A stretch of 35,000 nucleotides of DNA from Eimeria necatrix (GCF_000499385.1 NW_013654901.1:33727-68726); one strand, 5' to 3'. Shown: positions 10,244 to 19,344, counted from the stretch's first letter. The notes: generated by a model from the letters alone, not told the origin. Numbers and translations are program-made.

Positions 10244-10642
10244 GCCCCTATAGAAGCTCGTGTGTCTCTGCAGCACAGCTAAACGTAAGAGACTCTGACC
10301 CGTGTCAGTTGCTGCTGCTGCGATCCTCCGCAGGCCTCCCCAGGCGCCCCAGGAACCCCAGATGCCCTGGGGGCCCCCGGGGCCCCCGGGGCCCTGGGGG
10401 CCCCCGGGGCCCGGGGCCCCCGGGGCCCTGGGGGCCCCCGGGGCCCTGGGGGCCCCCGGGGCCTTGGGGGCCCCCGGGGCCCCCGGGGCCTTGGGGGCCC
10501 CCGGGGCCCCCGGGGCCCTGGGGGCCCCGGGGCCCCCAGGGCAGCAGCCGCTGCGCGCGCTGTGTCAGATTGCGGGGGTTTTGGGGCTGCATGCGCTGGT
10601 GGGGGGGGCGTCGGCCTATTTGTGCTGGAAGGTGGTGGGTGT

Positions 10643-10676
<34 letters not shown>

Positions 10677-10677
10677 A

Positions 10678-10709
<32 letters not shown>

Positions 10710-10990
10710 AGCTGCTGCTGCTGCTGCTGCTGCTGCGCTAAGGGCAGGTAGCTAGCGTTTGTGCTGCTGGCGCTGCAAGGGTAGCTTAGGACTCAGGAGG
10801 GCTGTCTGTGTTTGGGATTTAGGGCTAGGGTTTAGGGTTTAGGGTTTAGGGTTTAGGGTTTAGGGTTTAGCTTGAGGAGAGCCGCCCAGGCCCTGGCCAG
10901 AACGTGATGCGGCCAAGTGTCTCACGGACGTGTTCACTGCTGCTGCTTTGCTGCTGCTGCTGCTGCTTTGCCGTGCCGCTACCGCCCCGC

Positions 10991-11032
<42 letters not shown>

Positions 11033-11310
11033 AGGCTGGTCTGGGCGCGTGGATCTCTCTGCGGGGTCTTGCTGCGGGCTCCGTAATAGCGCAGTGGTGG
11101 CTGGCGTCTGCGCTGCACCGCCTGCAGCCGTCTGCTGCTGCTGCAGCGCAGCAGCAGCAGCAGCAGCAGCAGCAGCGGCTGCTGCCGGGGCTGGAAGCTG
11201 CTGCTGCGGAAAGCCCCGAAGACATGGAAGCTCTGGAGGCTCGAGGGGGAAAAGAATGGCTTTTTGATGACCCCGAATTTCCGCTGGGGTTCAGAGACGA
11301 AGACAACTGA
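7443..11310 (+). CDS. Predicted six-exon membrane protein, function unknown
   Basis: My model joins 7443-8166, 8406-8715, 9141-9272, 9878-10028, 10344-10631 and 11035-11310, giving 626 residues. Every junction is GT-AG and every phase agrees (1, 2, 2, 0, 0). The first exon starts [20 protein letters not shown], which looks like a signal peptide or anchor, and continues into Gly-Ala-Pro-Trp/Arg repeats and Ala runs, then the acidic [13 protein letters not shown]. Exon 2 begins [12 protein letters not shown] and is helical. Exon 4 has a hydrophobic segment ([15 protein letters not shown]). Exon 5 ends [18 protein letters not shown], and exon 6 has [19 protein letters not shown] and an acidic tail ending GFRDEDN. 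I do not recognise the family. The exon 4/5 segments loosely recall the two helices of HIG1-type mitochondrial proteins, which is weak. An extra three bases at the exon 5 donor would also fit. The introns are filled with TGCATGCA, CAG and TTTAGGG arrays. Confidence 0.55.
7580..7745. repeat. GGGGGCCCCC array in first exon of membrane gene
   Basis: Alternating 12-base units (GGGGGGCCCCCA, GGGGGGCCCCCT), in triplet register. In the chosen frame they read Gly-Ala-Pro-Trp/Arg; the neighbouring frames read Gly-Gly-Pro-Pro or Gly-Pro-Pro. The frame was chosen from the non-repetitive exon ends, not from this array. Confidence 0.85.
8183..8397. repeat. TGCATGCA array filling intron 1
   Basis: Blocks of 3-8 tandem ATGC tetramers separated by short spacers such as CAGTCCCGCATGC and CACTCCCG. 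The array occupies nearly all of the 239-base intron between the phase-matched donor at 8167 and acceptor at 8405. Met-His-Ala-Cys frames through it are artefacts. Confidence 0.9.
8801..9120. repeat. AAATGCATGCATGC array in intron 2
   Basis: About 20 copies of a 14-base unit (AAATGCATGCATGC), with 8- and 10-base variants and scattered AAG/CAG substitutions. It lies between the donor at 8716 and the acceptor at 9140. The 14-base period is not a multiple of three, which agrees with intronic status. Confidence 0.9.
9279..9715. repeat. CAG, TGCATGCA and GGGGCCCC arrays in intron 3
   Basis: The donor at 9273 (AAG|GTCAGC) runs straight into about 70 bases of CAG (9276-9345). A TGCATGCA array follows at about 9446-9560, then GGGGGCCCCC units at about 9628-9715. 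Further on, a CTG tract (about 9833-9870) leads to the acceptor at 9877. A hydrophobic frame just after the CAG tract ([14 protein letters not shown]) could mean that exon 3 is longer than modelled. Confidence 0.75.
10365..10545. repeat. GGGGCCCCC minisatellite in exon 5 of membrane gene
   Basis: Units of CTGGGGGCCCCCGGGGCC alternate with CCCGGGGCC and TTGGGGGCC variants. The exon frame reads Gly-Ala-Leu and Gly-Ala-Pro collagen-like steps, and unit lengths are multiples of nine, so all forward frames stay open. The frame is set by the membrane segment that follows the array. Confidence 0.8.
10818..10870. repeat. Interstitial telomere-like array (TTTAGGG)n in intron 5
   Basis: Six to seven heptamers, preceded by one degenerate unit (TTTAGGGC). 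They lie within the last intron (10632-11034) of the membrane-protein gene, between a CTG/CAG block (about 10645-10738) and the CTG tract before the final acceptor. The array reads TTTAGGG in the sense direction. Confidence 0.9.
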
Positions 11311-11344
11311 ACAAACTTCCAATTTGCTGCAGCAGCCTCCCTTT

Positions 11345-11652
11345 GCACGCATGCATGCATGCATGCATGCATGCATGCATGCGTGCATGCATGCATGCAT
11401 GCATGTATGCATGCATGCATGCGTTCACGCGCTGGGTGCAGGCATGCATGCGCGGGCTGCATGCATGCGCTGGCTCCGTGCGTGCACTGGCCGCATGCAT
11501 GCATGCATGCACTGGCCGCATGCATGCATGCATGCACTGGCTGCATGCATGCATGCATACTGGCTTCATGCATGCATGCACTGGCTGCATGCATGCATGC
11601 ATGCACTAGCTGCATGCATGCATGCATGCATGCATGCATGCATGCATGCTGG
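11345..11652. repeat. TGCATGCA array 3' of the membrane gene
   Basis: Begins about 35 bases after the stop at 11310. Long ATGC runs at 11349-11425 and 11610-11650 flank a middle part with a roughly 21-24-base higher-order unit (GCATGCATGCATGCACTGGC). It probably lies in the 3' untranslated region or just beyond it. Confidence 0.9.
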
Positions 11653-11754
11653 CTTTTGGCTTTTTATTGAAGGGCCTCTTGTGCATGCAAAGTGCAGCAA
11701 AGCGCATGCAGCTCATTGGCCAGTCCGCTATTTATTTATTTTCAACTTTTTGCA

Positions 11755-12268
11755 TTTTTGCAATAATTGAAAATGCATTATTTGCATTAATTAAATCGTT
11801 TTACTTGCATTAATTAAATCGTTTTATTTGCAATAATTAAATCATTTTATTTGCATTAATTAAAGCACTTTGTTTGCATTAATTAAATACACTTTTGAAT
11901 TAATTAAATGCATTTTGAATTAATTAAATGCATTTTGAATCAATTAAATGCATTATGCATCATTTAAATGCATTTTGAATTAATTAAATTACATTTTTGA
12001 ATCAATTAAATGAATTTTGAATTAATTAAATGAATTTTGAATTAATTAAATGCATTTTGAATTAATTAAATGCATTTTGAATTAATTAAATGCATTTTGA
12101 ATTAATTAAATGCATTTTGAATTAATTAAATTATATTTTTGAAATAATTAAATGCATTTTTGAAATAATTAAATGCATTTTTGAATTAATTAAATTACAT
12201 TTTTGAATTAATTAAATGCATTTTGCATTAATTAAATGCATTTTGAATTAATTAAATTACATTTCCGA
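11755..12268. repeat. 20-bp AT-rich satellite-like array
   Basis: More than 20 tandem copies of a 20-22-base unit, consensus AATTAATTAAATGCATTTTG. Each unit contains two palindromes, TTAATTAA and ATGCAT. Copies are most uniform at about 12020-12120 and diverge toward both edges. No gene is present. Confidence 0.9.
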
Positions 12269-12369
12269 ATTAAAAGTCCCAAAGACTCGAAATATGACTA
12301 AGACAAATGTTGCAGGCTTAGCTGCTGCTGCGCCCACAGCCTCAAAGACTCCGTGCAGCACAAAATCAC

Positions 12370-12605
12370 ACATTAAGTTTGCTGCTGCGCAGCAGCGCAG
12401 CAGCACAGTTCGTGCTGCTGCAGCTGCTGCAGCAGCTGCAGCAGCTGCAGCAGCTGGGCTCGCGCTGCTGCGCTGCAGCGCAGCGGCGCTGCTGCTGCGC
12501 AGCAGCAGACGGGCTCGCGCTGCTGCGCTGCGGCGCAGCAGCACACCAATCCGTGCTGCTGCGCTGCAGCGCAGCAGCTGCTGCGCTGCTGCGCTGCAGC
12601 AGACA
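12370..12605. repeat. CAGCGC/CTGCAG palindrome cluster
   Basis: Dense short palindromes of CTGCAG, GCGC and CAGCTG type. They include a perfect 24-base palindrome at 12555-12578 (centre CTGCAG, flanks GCTGCTGCG). Two direct copies of a roughly 55-base segment, each beginning GGGCTCGCGCTGCTGCG, lie near 12456 and 12511. Frames on both strands are open but only give Ala, Cys, Arg and Ser. Confidence 0.7.
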
Positions 12606-12734
12606 TCTAGCAGCAATATCTCTTTGCCCTCCGACTAAGTGGGACTTTTGCTGCTGCTCGCTTTGCGGACACACCAGCAGCAAACGCGGGCACGGGGTGT
12701 ATGGGCACCTTTCAGGTGTATAGGCACCTCTCAG

Positions 12735-12746
12735 GTGTACGTACAC
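12735..12746. promoter_or_regulatory. Dispersed palindrome GTGTACGTACAC
   Basis: Perfect copy embedded as one unit of the surrounding minisatellite, flanked by CAG and CTC like its neighbours. Confidence 0.5.
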
Positions 12747-12789
12747 CTCAGGTGTATGGGCACCTCTCAGGTTTATAGGCACCTCTCAG

Positions 12790-12801
12790 GTGTACGTACA
12801 C
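12790..12801. promoter_or_regulatory. Dispersed palindrome GTGTACGTACAC
   Basis: Second perfect copy inside the minisatellite, 55 bases after the first, with degenerate units (GTGTATGGGCAC) between them. Confidence 0.5.
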
Positions 12802-13076
12802 CTCAGGTGTATGGGCACCTCTCAGGCGTATAGGCAGCTCCTCAAGTGTACCGGCACCTCAGGTGTATGGGCACCTCTCAGGTGTACAGGCACCTCCTCA
12901 GGTGTATAGTCACCTCTCAGGTGTATAGGCACCTCCTCAGGTGTATAGGCACCTCCTCAGGTGTATGGGCATCTCCTCAGGTGTATAGGCACCTCCTCAG
13001 GTGTATAGGCACCTCCTCAGGTGTATAGGCACCTCCTCAGGTGTACTGGAAGCTGAGGTGAGCGTGCACCTGAGCT

Positions 13077-13079
<3 letters not shown>

Positions 13080-13114
<35 letters not shown>

Positions 13115-13287
13115 GCAGCAACAGCAGCTCTGCTGCTGGAAAAGTCGCGGGCGCCCGAAAGTGTTTGTGGCTGCATGCATGCAGCAGCAAGTTGGGGCTT
13201 CTCCTGTTGCTGCGCTGCTGCTGCTGCTGCTGCATGCATGCAAATAGCTGCACGCGCCTCCCTCTCCTCCTCCTCCAGCAGCAGCAG

Positions 13288-13325
<38 letters not shown>

Positions 13326-13428
13326 CTTCCGGCCTCAGCAGCCCCCTCCTGCACCTCCGCCTCCGTCTTCTCCGCAGCAGCAGCAGCAGCAGTGCCGCTG
13401 CTGCAGCAGCAGCAGCAGCAGCAGCAGC
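13080..13428. repeat. CAG/CTG tracts 3' of the minus-strand gene
   Basis: CAG tracts at about 13079-13130, 13277-13325 and 13375-13430, with two short TGCATGCATGC islands at 13173-13184 and 13231-13242. The last tract runs into the stop codon of the gene at 13429-14592. No independent gene seen. Confidence 0.7.
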
Positions 13429-14135
13429 TCAGGCGAGTCTTTTGCGCTTGCGCGGCGGCGGCTGCTGCTGCTGCTGCTCCGCGCTGCGTGCTGCAGCAGC
13501 TTTTTTTGCTGCTTCCGCAGCAGCAGCAAGGGCCCCCTCGAGGGCCCCCAGGGGCCCCTTTAGCTGCTCGAGTTTGGGGCCCTTGGCTCTAAGAAAAGCA
13601 ACTTGGGAAAGAAACTGCTGCGCTGCACTGACTTCGAGGGCCCCCGGGGGGCCCCCCTGGGGGCCCCCCTGGGGGCCCCCCTGGGGGCCCCCCTGGGGGC
13701 CCCCCCGGGGGCCCCCCGCTGCAGCAGCGGCCTCGAACTGCTGCAGCGCAGCAGCAACTTCGCGGCGCTGCTGCGCGAAGGCCGTGCTGCACTCGTGCTG
13801 CAGCAGCTCGAGGCGAGCAGCAAACTGAGAGACAACAGCAGCAGCAAGAGAAGAGACTTCTGCTGCTTCGGGGGGCGTCAGCTGCAGCGTGAGTTTTTCC
13901 ACAAGTTCTGTCCAAGTTTGCTGCACCTCCTGGAGGCCCCAGGAGTCCTGCAGCAGCAAAAAGCTGCTTTCTGCTGCGTCTGCTGCTGCAGCAGACACCA
14001 GTTTGCTGCTGTAAAGACAAGACAGGGCCTCGCGGTACCGCCGCGAGATCGTGCTGCAGTGTTCGCTGTAAGCAGCAGCAGCAGCAGCAAACAGTTCCGG
14101 CAGTTCGCTGCGCAGGCTGTCGAGCTCCGCGAGCA

Positions 14136-14173
<38 letters not shown>

Positions 14174-14592
14174 GCAGCAGCAGCAGCGGCGCCGCGCGCG
14201 CGGGGGGGGGCCCCCGGGGGGGGCCCCACGCGCCGCAGCGCGAAGTTCGCCACCAGGGCCCCCACTGCAGCAGCAGTCAGCAGCAGGGGCCCCACAGGCA
14301 GCCGCCGCCGCTGCTGCCGCCGCGAGGGGCCCCGGGGGGCCCCCAGGAGGGCCTCCACGGGGGCCCCCAGGCCCGCGGGGCCCTGCAGCCCGTCCACCAC
14401 CAGGTCCAGCTGCTCCAGCTGCAGCAGCTGCTGCTCCTGCTGCTGCTGCTGCTGCTCAGCAGCAAGCCCCAGCCCCGGCCGCAGCCGCCGGCTGGGGCCC
14501 AGGGCCCCCCCGCTGCAGCGCAGCAGCAGCAGCGAACCCACCCACAGCCACCACCCCACAACCCGGGGCCCCACAAGTTTAAATGCTGCCAT
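13429..14592 (-). CDS. Membrane-anchored coiled-coil protein, function unknown
   Basis: A 387-residue protein starting at the ATG at 14592. It has an N-terminal hydrophobic segment (VVGWWLWVGSLLLL, about residues 10-25) that could be a signal peptide or anchor. A Gln/Glu/Leu helix (about 45-62) precedes a second hydrophobic segment (GPLLLTAAAVGALVANFAL, about 102-120). A long acidic helical part (about 150-285) follows, with residues such as SELPELF, YSEHCSTISRRYREAL and TWTELVEKLTLQL, interrupted by Gln and Ala runs. Gly-Gly-Pro-Gln repeats (about 290-317) come before a basic end (PRKRKRLA). The non-repeat parts look like real coding sequence, with mixed codons and helical periodicity. I do not recognise the family; an organelle or inner-membrane-complex protein is possible but unsupported. 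No intron is needed. Confidence 0.65.
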
Positions 14593-16040
14593 TTTGTTTA
14601 AAAAGACCTTTTGTTAAGCCAGCTGGGGCCCCACACTTGCTGCGGGCCGGGGCTCCAGCCGCCGCGACTGCTGCTGCCCGAGCGCGGCGATTCCGGGGCC
14701 CCCGAAGCCCAAATAAAAACAAAACCTTTTTAAAATATTAATTTGACAAAATAAACTCCAAAGAGGCGGCCGGGGCTGCTGCTGCTGCTGCTGCGGGCTG
14801 CGCTGGGCGCGCGAGCAGCAGCAGCACGCTGCAGACCTCGCTGCGCTGCTGCTGCTGCTGCTGCTGCTGCTGCGGGCCGCACGAACTCGCCGCCGCGCCC
14901 GTGCTTCTCCGCAACTCCAATTGCCTTTAATCCCTCTTTTGCAAAAAGAAAAAAACTAATTCAAGCTGCTGCTGCCTCCCGCTGCTGCTGCAGCAGCAGA
15001 CGCATGCGCGCTGCAGTCGCTCCCTGGCACTGCATCGAAAGCGGCTGCGCCCGGCTGTCTCGACACCCCGACGCCCCCGCCCGCATTATGTTTGCAAACT
15101 TCAAAATCATTATTTCAAATTGTTTTTATTTGTTTTTAATTCAATAACTCCGCGTTTCACCCGCGGCGCGAAGCCGCAGCCGCCGCTGCAGGCTCTGCAG
15201 CCTCCCAAGCGGCGACCGTGAGCGCCGCCGCGGCCGCGCCTCCCAGAGAAACAAAACGCCCACAAAACTGCAAAATTATTCAATTAAATTAAATTAAATA
15301 TTTAATTTAATCAAATTCAAGTGTTATTCCCCGCAAAGACTCGCGGCTTCTCGGGAACCCGCGGCTCCGTGACCCACTCCGGGCGGTCGCACCCGCCTCC
15401 CAGCAACCCCTCAAGTTTCAGCTTCCGGCCCACAAAAAAAAGATTTAATTTAATTTATTTCCAAAGTTTTATTTATTTCGCATTATTAATTCAATAAAAG
15501 CCCCAAAATCGGCCCTTTCGCGGGCCAAGTGGCGGCGGCAGCGGCTGCAGCACTCGCGCCGGGTGTCTGGCCAGGGCCTGGGGGCCCCCCCTGAAATTCA
15601 AAGCAGTAACTTAATTTGCTGCAGCTGGGGGGCCCCCAAAGCCTCATAAGGCCAGATTGGGGGCCCCTAAACCCTCTGGGGGGCCCCTCTGCTGCAGCGC
15701 CAGCGCTGTGGGCCCCCGAGGGGCCTTTTGCTTCCACTGCAGCAAATGGCTGCGCGAGCTGCTGCCGCAGCAAAAGTGCCTAGGGCACTCTTAGCCCCAA
15801 GGGCCCCCCAAGGGCCCCCAGGGGCCCCCAGGGGGCCCCAGGGGGCCCCAGGGGGCCCCAGGGGGCCCTGGCTGGGGTTTTGTAGCTCATTTAAAAGAAT
15901 AAAAAGGGCGCCTAAAGCCTCATTTAAAAAGCAAAGAAAGAAGCAGCAAAGCTGCAGCAATTTAAAACTTCAAAGCAGCAAAAGAAGCAGCTGCTGCAGC
16001 CCCCAAACCCTACTAGTCTTGCTGCTGCAGCACTTGCGCT
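14593..16040. other. GC/AT mosaic spacer, no gene supported
   Basis: Promoter-side flank of the gene ending at 14592. GC-rich, CpG-containing stretches (about 14640-14700, 15030-15080, 15160-15245) alternate with AT-rich ones (about 15100-15145, 15265-15320, 15430-15500). GGGGCCCC clusters lie at about 15570-15720 and 15790-15870. Open frames here consist of Gly, Pro and Ala from the GC repeats and show no domain. Confidence 0.5.
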
Positions 16041-16044
16041 GCAG

Positions 16045-16085
16045 CAGTGGTCTGTGGGGCCCCTGTGGGGCCCCACAGACCACTG
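16045..16085. repeat. Perfect 19-bp inverted repeat with 3-base loop
   Basis: The left arm 16045-16063 (CAGTGGTCTGTGGGGCCCC) is exactly complementary to the right arm 16067-16085, with TGT between them. The arms contain GGGGCCCC, but the outer 11 bases (CAGTGGTCTGT) are not simple repeat. The arm end GGGGCCCCACAG recurs in the minisatellite about 200 bases downstream. Confidence 0.9.
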
Positions 16086-16274
16086 GTGCAGCAGCCGCTG
16101 GGGCCCCACAGGGAGGGGGGCCCCCCTTGGGGGCCCCTCTTGGGGGCCCCAACTTGGCAGCTTTTGAAGAAGCTTTAAAGGCTTTGCTGCACCCAGGGGC
16201 CCCACAGCAGCAAAAGAGTCACTTGGAGATAATTGGAAGCAAATTAACTTCTTCTTTTGCCCTCTACTTCGTGC

Positions 16275-16465
16275 TGCTGGGGCCCCACAGCTGCTGCTGG
16301 GGCCCCACAGCTGCTGCTGCTGGGGCCCCACAGCTGCTGCTGGGGCCCCACAGCTGCTGCTGCTGGGGCCCCACAGCTGCTGCTGGGGCCCCACAGCTGC
16401 TGCTGCTGGGGCCCCACAGTTGCTGCTGCTGGGGCCCCACAGTTGCTGCTGGGGCCCCACACCCC
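16275..16465. repeat. 17/20-bp minisatellite GCTGCTGGGGCCCCACA
   Basis: About 10 units of CTGCTGGGGCCCCACAG, with or without one extra CTG, so periods of 17 and 20 alternate. Neither is a multiple of three, and both strands stay open only by composition. This indicates a non-coding array. Confidence 0.9.
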
Positions 16466-16586
16466 ACAGTTGCGTGGGATCGTCTCCAGCGATCCCAGTC
16501 TGATGTGGATTTGTGGGGCCGCTGCTGTTTGCTTCTGAATTGATTTTTATTATCTCAACTTGTTGCTTTTAATCAAACCCGAGAGT

Positions 16587-16642
16587 AAACCCTAAACCCT
16601 AAACCCTAAACCCTAAACCCTAAACCCTAAACCCTAAGCCCT
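16587..16642. repeat. Interstitial telomere-like array (CCCTAAA)n
   Basis: About eight heptamers, ending in one CCCTAAG. It lies 100 bases after the GGGGCCCC minisatellite and 60 bases before a second array of the same orientation. Confidence 0.9.
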
Positions 16643-16700
16643 TTCTTCCTCTCGCTTTTGGCTTGTGCGAGACGCCCCCCTCCACCCGTTGAATCGTAGA

Positions 16701-16791
16701 CCCTAAACCCTAATCCCTTAACCCTAAACCCTATACCCTAAACCCTAAACCCTAAACCCTAAACCCTAAACCCTAAACCCTAAACCCTAAC
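16701..16791. repeat. Second, partly degenerate (CCCTAAA)n array
   Basis: Degenerate units at the left (CCCTAATCCCTTAACCC, CCCTATA) give way to about eight clean heptamers at the right. The spacer between the two arrays (16643-16700) is unique sequence, so this pair looks like one array split by insertion or two independent expansions. Confidence 0.9.
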
Positions 16792-16954
16792 CCGATAAAA
16801 GAGCAGCTGGGACGCAGGAGCTGGTTCGAAGGCAAATTTAGACTTTATGCGCCTCCAAATGCTTAGCAGCAAAATGGCATGCTGCTGCTGCAGCTGCTGC
16901 TGCAGCAAAAGCCCCTTTTGCTGCAGCAGTGCTTAAGCAACTCCTGCATAAGGG

Positions 16955-17030
16955 GCCCCGGGGGGCCCCCTGGGGGGCCCCCCGGGGCCCCCCGCTGGGG
17001 GCCCCTGGGGGCCCCCAGTGGGACTTATGG
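16955..17030. repeat. Short GGGGCCCC cluster
   Basis: Five to six GGGGCCCC-type palindromes in unique AT-rich surroundings. A CTGCAG/CAG cluster precedes it (about 16877-16930). No gene is seen between 16792 and 17340. Confidence 0.7.
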
Positions 17031-17345
17031 GGCTTTTGCAGCTTCGTTTGCAACTTTAAATGCATTTAAAATTAAATATTTTGAAATTCAATTTAATTCA
17101 AACAAATAAACTTGATGATGTGGGGCCCCACAGCAGCTGCGGCCTATTTGCTGCTTCTTAATTTTGAAATTAATTAAAAGACTTTTAATAAATTAAAGTG
17201 GCAGCAAACTCTGCCTTTTAGGATGAAGAAGTTCTGCAGCAGAAAGCAGAAGTTTGGAATTCTTATCTTCAACTTTTATTTTATTTTTCTTTAATTTTCT
17301 CCTTTGCTGTTCAGTTCAAAGAAGCATGCATGCACCTACTCCGCA

Positions 17346-17434
17346 GCACTGCAGCAGCACTGCAGCAGCACTGCAGCAGCACTGCAGCAGCACTGCAGCA
17401 GCACTGCAGCAGCACTGCAGCAGCACTGCAGCAA
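17346..17434. repeat. 11-bp tandem repeat ACTGCAGCAGC
   Basis: Eight near-perfect copies. The 11-base period shifts the reading frame in every unit, so this is not a translated amino-acid repeat, unlike most CAG tracts in the window. Confidence 0.9.
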
Positions 17435-18303
17435 AGAAGTATTGTAACTTTGGCTCTTTGGCCCCTCAAGCCACAGCGGCCAGAAGCCAGCGTAGGAGAG
17501 TTTGTGCATGCAGTGAAGAGATATTCAACTTGGAATCTGACAGCTCTAAAGTTGCATTTAAATCTCCAAAATGGAGAAGTTTTGTCTTTTAATAAACTTA
17601 ATTAAGGCCTGGAGAGAAGCAAAGTGAGAAATATTGCAAAAGGGGAAAATTTGAATTGAATGCGCGCCGGAAGCAGCCACTGAATGCAAGTCAGTGGCCA
17701 TTGAATTGAGCCTTCCCGCGCAGCAAATTGGAGGAAATCTGAATTGTTGAATAAAATTCGAAACAATAAAACATTCAGTGTCATTCAATGTCTGCTGAAG
17801 CGGCTTTTCTTCAAAGCTTTCCCGAAGTTTCCCTGCAGAGGCTCTGCTGCCTGCCGCGCGCGCAGCCGCAGATCTCGCGGAGTTCTCCCGTAAAGCTGGC
17901 TCTCTGACATTGCAAAAAACTCTTTTCAGAATATAAAAGTCCAATTTGAATGATTTCACCAGAGCTATTCAAACTGCAGGCGAGCAGAAGGCTGCATATC
18001 GGTGAAGCCTCGAGAACTTGAAAGCTGAACAGCACAAGGCCACCCACGCAGGGGGCTTCTCCCTCACCTCTTAATTTTCATTTTAAAATAAATATAAAGA
18101 AAATGCCCAAGTAAAGATTCGGCTTACATGCAAAAGAACACCACCACCTCACACGCAGTTGTGGGGCCCTGGGGCCCCCGGTCGGGCTGCTGCATACATT
18201 GACTGCTTCGAGGCGAAGAGGCGGGCTTTACACCCTTCGCAGCCGGCGTTTTTGTGCATTTAAAGTCGATTTATTTTGCAATTTGCGTTTAGTTCTTTAC
18301 AGG
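17435..18303. other. Unique spacer upstream of ZPR1
   Basis: Complex, low-repeat sequence. A minus-strand frame at about 17558-17959 is open and has an acceptor-like TTTTTTGCAATGTCAG near 17905, but no recognisable protein emerges, so I do not call a gene. A T-rich acceptor-like tract (TTAGTTCTTTACAG) ends at 18302, two bases before the ZPR1 ATG, suggesting a leader intron. Confidence 0.45.
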
Positions 18304-19149
18304 ATGTCTCAGGAGGCGGCGGTGGGGCCCCCGGGCGAGTCCGGGAAGGCCGCGGAAGAAAGCGACAGCTTGCTGGACTGCGTGAATCGGATAACTTCTT
18401 TGTGTCCGAACTGCGAAGAAAATGGGGAAACGCTCATTTTATTGCACCGAGTTCCTCATTTCAAGGACTTGTTGATATCCTCGTTCAGCTGTCCGCACTG
18501 CAACTACGCGAACCGAGAGGTAAGGAAAGCTGCACAGGAAGCTGCACAGGCAGCCGCATCTCTCTGCAGCTTTGCTTCGTTTTCCAGCCGTTTCCTTCGG
18601 CTTTTTTTTAATTTTTAATTGCATTTCGAAGCAGTGAAGAGCAATTGAGTGGAGATCGCGGGAAAGGGCGGAGTTAGCCGGAGTTTCGGCGAAGTTCAAG
18701 TTCAGGATTTGCGGCGGCGCGGGCGCGATCTGCTGCGCGCAGGTGCAAACCGCCGGCAGTTTGGCCCCCAAAGGCGTTCATATTGAGTGCAAAGTGACTT
18801 CTCCGTTGGATTTGAACCGCCAAGTGGTGCGGAGCGAACACTGTCGAGTGGAAATCCCGGAAGTTGAACTCGAAGTGCCGGCCTCGCGGGCGCGCGCGGA
18901 GCTGAACACAGTCGAGGGTCTCGTGGATTCTTTCGCGGAAAACCTCAAGTTCGCCGCTCTTTACCAACTCCAGCTCGAAGAAAAGGAAAAGGCGCAGCAG
19001 CTCTCCCGCCTCGCCCGCAGACTCAAAGCCATGGCTGCGGGGCAGCAGCCCTTCCGCCTGGTGCTGGAGGACCCCAGCGGCAACAGCTACGTGGAGAGCC
19101 TGTCTCTGGCTGCGGACAAGCAGCAGGAGGCTGCGCACAAGCTCGAAGA

Positions 19150-19182
<33 letters not shown>

Positions 19183-19344
19183 GGGCAGCAGCAGCGGGCC
19201 GCGGGAAGAGGCTGGCGCCGCCCCGCAAGGCCCGCAGCCGCTGCAGCGCGCCGACAGCCGCCTCCTTGTGAGGCACTTCGAAAGGACGAAGGAGCAGCTG
19301 CATGCAATGGGGTACTTCGAGGCCCAAGAAGCCCCAGGTGCGCC

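Larger units (their letters stand above)
12700..13055. repeat. Minisatellite of hairpin units AGGTGTA..CACCT
   Basis: About 18 units of 18-20 bases, consensus AGGTGTATAGGCACCTCCTC. Each unit is a small inverted repeat (AGGTG...CACCT). The left part mixes in two perfect GTGTACGTACAC palindromes; the right part (about 12895-13040) is the most homogeneous. Conceptual translations (Arg-His-Leu, Gly-Thr-Ser) resemble nothing known. Confidence 0.9.

Noticed and set aside
10818..10870. True chromosome end
   Set aside because: All TTTAGGG arrays are short, in both orientations, and flanked on both sides by unique or coding DNA.
15728..16543. Plus-strand frame of 271 codons
   Set aside because: Composed of GGGGCCCC and CTGCTGGGGCCCCACA repeats with alternating 17/20-base periods; no domain and no plausible start.
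17558..17959. Minus-strand frame of 133 codons upstream of ZPR1
   Set aside because: Non-repetitive but no recognisable family; a good acceptor inside it suggests that only part could be exon. Evidence is too weak to call.
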